Shown piece by piece: positions 60,367-64,000 of a stretch of 64,000 bases of DNA. The notes beneath the pieces are model-generated. The model was given only the letters and a program-made list of their open reading frames with translations, did no database searches and was not told the DNA's origin. The stretch lies in assembly GCA_947493285.1 (NCBI GenBank), contig CANLQH010000004.1:89870-153869 (forward strand). Direction: 5' to 3'. This stretch comes from an uncultured Tenacibaculum sp. Its GTDB lineage: Bacteria; Bacteroidota; Bacteroidia; Flavobacteriales; Flavobacteriaceae. Numbering within the stretch: the first letter of the stretch is position 1; every line of letters begins with the position of its first letter. Position numbers and translations under genes: made by a program.

Positions 60367-61677
60367 TTAAGGAATACGAACAGTTTCACCAATCCAACAT
60401 CCAATTCTATGCGAACCTCCTGAAGCTTTTCCTTTTTGGAAAATTAACTTCTTTGATGGTACATTTTTTCTATAGCTAGAAATATATCTACCAGCTCCAC
60501 TACCTGGATCTACTCTTTGAGCTTTTAATGCTTTATTTAAAGCAGCTACATACACCATTCTCTTTTCAAATTCATCACTACCACAAGAGTTTGCACTTTT
60601 TTGGTATAAACTTGCAATGAATAAATAAGCCTTACCATAATTAGGATTGTACTTTAATGCTTCATAAGCTAAAGCTCTTGCTCTACTACCGCTAGTACCT
60701 TGAGCTTCTTTTAACTTAAACTTCGCCTTTTTTAATGGGTCAGTTTCTAAATCGAAAGCTTTCTTTCTCATTTGAACAGCTCCGCTTCTATCTCCATTCT
60801 TATCTAAAACTCCTGCTAAGAAATTATATGCATCAGCAGATTGAGTAGTTTCAGCATAAGCATTTGCTAATTTTTCAAATAAAGGATCTGTTTGACAACC
60901 TTTATTATACATTCTTGACACTGCTCTTTTTAACCAAACACCATCAGTTTTATTTGCTTCGAAATCTCTACTATAAATAGGAATTAATCTTTCGCATGTA
61001 GCGATTTTAGAAATCATAGCATCTAAACCACCTTCTACTTGACCTAAAGAAGTAGAGTTAATAGTATACGCTTTTAACAATCTCTTTTCTTTAGCAGAGA
61101 TAGTCCCCATAGAGTCCTTCTCTTGTAAACCTGGTATTTTTTTACTGTAATCATTTAATTTCTCTCCTACAGATTCCATTACATCATCATAAGTATCAAA
61201 TACTTTTTGAGGATTGGTATCTTTATTCATTTCTGTTACAGATTTAAAATATCTAAAGATATTTTTAACCCCCATATCTTTAGGAGAAAGATCGTATGCT
61301 TTTTTCAATATTTCAAAAACCTCAGCATCAGTGGCTAATTTATTTTTTAATAAATAAGTTGCATAATCACTATGCGCTTTTGCTGCACCTTTACTAGGAA
61401 AATTAACTAACCTTGTTTCGTAAACCTTTTTTGCTAAAACTGGATCTTTAGTTTTATCAGCAACTTTAGCTCCATACTTATATATATTAACTGATAATTT
61501 AGGGCAATTAGCTAATAAGTATTCTAAATTTGGTTTTGCTGCCTCATATTTTCCAGAAGTAGCATCACCTTTAAATAAGTTATACTTTATATTACACTCT
61601 TGACTTGCTTGTGCTTTAACCCCATTTACGGCTACAAACAAAAATAATCCTGTTAGTAAATACGTAATTTTTTTCAT
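60367..61677 (-). CDS. Secreted TPR-like repeat protein
   Basis: The 436-residue product has a signal peptide (LLTGLFLFVAVNGVKAQA) and helical repeats resembling tetratricopeptide units, for example DAYNFLAGVLDKNGDRSGAV near residue 290 and RALAYEALKYNPNYGKAYLF near 335. It probably works as a periplasmic scaffold. It is 9 bp before lptC and 15 bp after the barrel gene, so it belongs to the same envelope operon. A role in LPS or outer-membrane assembly is inferred from this order. Confidence 0.75.
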   Translation of the reverse strand: MKKITYLLTGLFLFVAVNGVKAQASQECNIKYNLFKGDATSGKYEAAKPNLEYLLANCPKLSVNIYKYGAKVADKTKDPVLAKKVYETRLVNFPSKGAAKAHSDYATYLLKNKLATDAEVFEILKKAYDLSPKDMGVKNIFRYFKSVTEMNKDTNPQKVFDTYDDVMESVGEKLNDYSKKIPGLQEKDSMGTISAKEKRLLKAYTINSTSLGQVEGGLDAMISKIATCERLIPIYSRDFEANKTDGVWLKRAVSRMYNKGCQTDPLFEKLANAYAETTQSADAYNFLAGVLDKNGDRSGAVQMRKKAFDLETDPLKKAKFKLKEAQGTSGSRARALAYEALKYNPNYGKAYLFIASLYQKSANSCGSDEFEKRMVYVAALNKALKAQRVDPGSGAGRYISSYRKNVPSKKLIFQKGKASGGSHRIGCWIGETVRIP

Positions 61678-61692
61678 CCTGTTTAGTTTTTA

Positions 61693-62961
61693 TTAATCTA
61701 TTTTGCTTTTCTGGAACCAATTAATATCATTCAAAGATAAACTTAATCTTATATTAAAATAATTTTCTTTGATTAAATTATTGTCTGTCGTTCCTCTTTG
61801 TCCATACTCGAATCCAACATTTACATTAGATAGTTGTCTTGGCAATGGTAACCCTAAACCAACATTTATGCCAAAGTCTTTTATTGAAGTAAAATTGTTA
61901 TTTGCGTTCACTAATAAACCTGTATCTTCAAAACGTAAACCAGCACGATAAGTTACGGTATCCCAGTAACTAGATATAGAATTAATTTTTGGAATATAAT
62001 ATCCTCCTAAAGAAAACTTACTTGAATTGTCATACTTGTATATACTATTGTTAGATATTAGCGAACTATTTGTACTCAATGCACTTTGAAATTGTTGATT
62101 TATCCCAACATACCATTTATTAACTTTTCCCATTCCAAAACCAAAAACACTTTTTACAGGAATAGTTATATCCCCATCTACTGCTCTATCAAATAGTACA
62201 TCTCTAACTACTTCTTGCCCTGTCCCTGTAACCGACAAAGAATACATTTCTTCATTTCCTCTTGCAGATAAATCAGTGGCTAGAGTAATAGAAGCTCCAG
62301 CGTTTAATTGCAACTTACTCTTTAACTCCTTTTTATACTGAGCCCCGAATTTAAATTGTCCTCCCCTAATATTTAGAGATTCTTGATGTTTAGTAGCCAA
62401 AGCAACATTACTTCTTTGGTTTAATATACTATTATCAATATTTCCAAAAATAAAAGCTGTTTCAATACCTAATGAAAAACCTTCAAAAGCATACATACCA
62501 AAACTTGCATATATCTTATTCGTACCACCTTCTCCTCTAAATAAAGTAACATCATCAGCATCTTTATTATCTAATAATGAATAACCTACTGAAGAATATG
62601 GCTGTAGCCCAACTGAAAGACCTGCTTTTTTTCCGACAGGAAAACCTAAAGCTAAATATCTTAAGTTTGTTGAATTTCCAGATTGTGAATCTTCATTGTC
62701 TTTTAATGTTAAAAATGTTAAACTCCCTCCGATAGCATAGGTTGCTGCTCTTAAATCAGCATTAGCAGCTGGATTTATAAAGTTTAAATGGTGCGTATCT
62801 TTTAAAGCAACTCCAATTCCTCCCATTGATGCATTCTCTACAGTTGTTGCCTCAAAATCCTCTCCAATTCCGAAGTAAGAATATGGCGATGCACTGTTTC
62901 TTTGTGCAGATATCGTTATTGTACTTAATACAAGTAATCCTAGTAAAATTCTCTTAGTCAT
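61693..62961 (-). CDS. Outer-membrane beta-barrel protein (OmpP1/FadL-like)
   Basis: The 422-residue product has a signal peptide (LLGLLVLSTITISAQ) and opens with SPYSYFGIGEDFEATTVENA, followed by alternating amphipathic strands to the C-terminus (NYFNIRLSLSLNDINWFQKS). The NASMGGIGVAL segment near residue 43 resembles the N-terminal region of FadL/PorV-like barrels. Function is unknown. Its start overlaps the coaX end by 8 bp. Confidence 0.8.
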   Translation of the reverse strand: MTKRILLGLLVLSTITISAQRNSASPYSYFGIGEDFEATTVENASMGGIGVALKDTHHLNFINPAANADLRAATYAIGGSLTFLTLKDNEDSQSGNSTNLRYLALGFPVGKKAGLSVGLQPYSSVGYSLLDNKDADDVTLFRGEGGTNKIYASFGMYAFEGFSLGIETAFIFGNIDNSILNQRSNVALATKHQESLNIRGGQFKFGAQYKKELKSKLQLNAGASITLATDLSARGNEEMYSLSVTGTGQEVVRDVLFDRAVDGDITIPVKSVFGFGMGKVNKWYVGINQQFQSALSTNSSLISNNSIYKYDNSSKFSLGGYYIPKINSISSYWDTVTYRAGLRFEDTGLLVNANNNFTSIKDFGINVGLGLPLPRQLSNVNVGFEYGQRGTTDNNLIKENYFNIRLSLSLNDINWFQKSKID

Positions 62962-63685
62962 TCGCTAAATTGTATATCAAAATAGTATGTAATCCTTCCA
63001 AAACAAAATTTGGATGGGCAAATATGCCACTTTTTAATTGTTTAGCCAAGAAATATGTATCTCCTCCTGTTAAAACTACTGTTAAATCTTGATACTGCTC
63101 TTTATATTGATTTATCACTCCATCAACTTCATTACAAACTCCATTAACAACACCAGAGTGAATTGAGCTGTTGGTATCAACTCCTATGAAATTATTAAGC
63201 TCAGTTGGTTTTAACAACGGAAGCTTTGATGTAAAAGTGTTTAATGACTTATATCTCATTGATACTCCTGGTGATATTGCTCCCCCTAAATACTCTTTCT
63301 CATTATTTATGAAATCAAAAGTTATGCAAGTACCAGCATCAATAACCAACACATTCTCTTTTGGATATTTCTCAACAGCTGCTGATGCTAATGCAATTCT
63401 ATCTACTCCAAGAGTTGTTGGAGTTTTATATAAATTTTTAAACGGAACTTTAGTTTCTGAATTTAAAAATATAGGATGCAATAAATCATCTATTTTTTGT
63501 CGCTTATTTTCAGAAATATTAGCTACTGAAGAAATAATTGAAGCCGAAATAGAAAACTTATTAATAATTTTTCTCAACTCTGAAATGATTCTTAATTTCT
63601 TAAAAACGAGAACTTCTTTTACCGTATTCGTTTCAAAAACAGCAGCTTTAACTCTCGTATTACCAACATCAATAATTAAATTCAT
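62954..63685 (-). CDS. coaX: Type III pantothenate kinase
   Basis: The 243-residue product has the ASKHA-fold motifs of CoaX: NLIIDVGNTRVKAAVF at the N-terminus, TPTTLGVDRIALASAAVEKY near residue 90, VLVIDAGTCITFDFI near 115 and GGAISPGVSMRYKSL near 135. It phosphorylates pantothenate, the first step to CoA. It is first in the operon with the barrel, repeat protein and lptC genes. Confidence 0.95.
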   Translation of the reverse strand: MNLIIDVGNTRVKAAVFETNTVKEVLVFKKLRIISELRKIINKFSISASIISSVANISENKRQKIDDLLHPIFLNSETKVPFKNLYKTPTTLGVDRIALASAAVEKYPKENVLVIDAGTCITFDFINNEKEYLGGAISPGVSMRYKSLNTFTSKLPLLKPTELNNFIGVDTNSSIHSGVVNGVCNEVDGVINQYKEQYQDLTVVLTGGDTYFLAKQLKSGIFAHPNFVLEGLHTILIYNLAND

Positions 63686-63737
63686 ATTTATATTTCTTAG
63701 AGTTCAAATTTACGTTACATTTTTTTAAAACAATTAC

Positions 63738-63768
63738 TTTGTATAATTAAAAAACGATTGTATATTTG
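63738..63768 (+). promoter_or_regulatory. Promoter for the tRNA-Phe pair
   Basis: TTTG at 63738-63741 and TATATTTG at 63761-63768 are separated by exactly 19 bp, a textbook Bacteroidota promoter (TTTG-N19-TAnnTTTG). The following GCATCCGCTTAAC is shared in form with the tRNA-tuf promoter. Confidence 0.85.
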
Positions 63769-63793
63769 CATCCGCTTAACGAAAGTAGCAACT

Positions 63794-63866
63794 GGTGCCT
63801 TAGCTCAGTTGGTAGAGCAAAGGACTGAAAATCCTTGTGTCCCTGGTTCGATTCCTGGAGGCACCA
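63794..63866 (+). tRNA. tRNA-Phe (GAA), copy 1
   Basis: A 73-nt cloverleaf with acceptor GGTGCCT/AGGCACC, anticodon loop CTGAAAA (anticodon GAA) and T-arm GGTTCGATTCC. The 3' CCA is not encoded. Confidence 0.97.
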
Positions 63867-63927
63867 CTATAATTTTTTCAACTTTAGTTGATTTCATTAT
63901 AATAATGCTACTCTTTTTAAGTTAACT

Positions 63928-64000
63928 GGTGCCTTAGCTCAGTTGGTAGAGCAAAGGACTGAAAATCCTTGTGTCCCTGGTTCGATTCCTGGAGGCACCA
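63928..64000 (+). tRNA. tRNA-Phe (GAA), copy 2
   Basis: Identical over all 73 nt to the copy 61 bp upstream, plus the same four bases (AACT) before it. It ends exactly at the window edge, so the operon may continue. Confidence 0.96.

Noticed and set aside
63171..63728. 185-codon plus-strand frame opposite coaX
   Set aside because: It is antisense to a clear coaX gene and has no family features.
1..64000. CRISPR arrays, insertion sequences or prophage
   Set aside because: No regularly spaced repeats, transposase genes or phage genes were seen. The only repeat families are the peptide leaders, the pseudoknot copies and the tRNA pair.

Overview
The window comes from a low-GC member of the Bacteroidota, almost certainly a marine Flavobacteriaceae of the Tenacibaculum/Polaribacter type. 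The evidence is the AT-rich sequence, weak Shine-Dalgarno signals, promoter boxes of the form TAnnTTTG, several TTG starts, and Bacteroidota-restricted families (DUF2851, DUF3127, DUF3667, single-chain alpha-beta ketoacid dehydrogenase E1). The genus assignment is inference from gene content.

Region 1 (1-5.6 kb, minus strand) is the translation block: the start of rplJ, then rplA, rplK, nusG, secE, tRNA-Trp, tuf, four tRNAs (Thr, Gly, Tyr, Thr), hpf, a XerC-type recombinase and rpsU. Region 2 (5.6-11.6 kb, minus) holds an acyl-CoA dehydrogenase, a helix-hairpin-helix membrane protein, an alanine/sodium symporter, an RmlD-like reductase, a potassium channel and a PspC protein. uvrA (plus) follows.

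Region 3 (14.6-23.5 kb, plus) is the standout. It encodes eleven small peptides that share a near-identical 23-residue double-glycine leader but have unrelated cysteine-rich cores. Two of them are under 60 codons and easy to miss. Interleaved with them are a C39 peptidase-ABC exporter, an HlyD-type adaptor, a VKOR-thioredoxin disulfide-forming fusion with a degenerate C39 domain, and an atypical response regulator. Every core has an even number of cysteines (4, 6 or 8). One core (21080-21256) has the C-C-CC-C-C spacing of cystine-knot peptides. A twelfth, orphan precursor with a Gly-Ser site sits 9 kb away at 32670-32834. No lanthionine, YcaO or radical-SAM enzyme is present, so the inferred products are disulfide-rich secreted peptides. 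Five copies of a 5' leader element precede the peptide groups. Each can fold as an H-type pseudoknot with constant geometry (stem 1 of 5-6 pairs, loop of 3, no inter-stem loop, stem 2 of 5-6 pairs, loop of 8-9) and with compensatory changes in both stems. This looks like an undescribed regulatory RNA.

Region 4 (23.5-44.4 kb) is mixed housekeeping: a LOG-family protein with a three-arm repeat upstream, an M1-like protein that seems to lack zinc ligands, the E1 fusion, DUF2851, redox enzymes, a sodium:solute symporter with a tiny overlapping basic gene, a DJ-1-like lipoprotein, a CocE/S15 hydrolase, aat, an AtoE-like transporter, a COG2509-type flavoprotein, DUF1456, DUF3127 and a flavin reductase-like protein. 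Region 5 (44.4-55.2 kb) has a histidine kinase, a HIT protein, greA, a Rieske-like lipoprotein without histidine ligands, purK-purE, an M3 peptidase, a glycosyltransferase and lpdA. Region 6 (55.2-64 kb) has a possible HEPN-like orphan, a PpiD/SurA-like isomerase, and a minus-strand envelope operon running coaX, outer-membrane barrel, repeat protein, lptC, small membrane protein, CBS-domain protein. The window closes with two identical tRNA-Phe genes behind a well-formed promoter.
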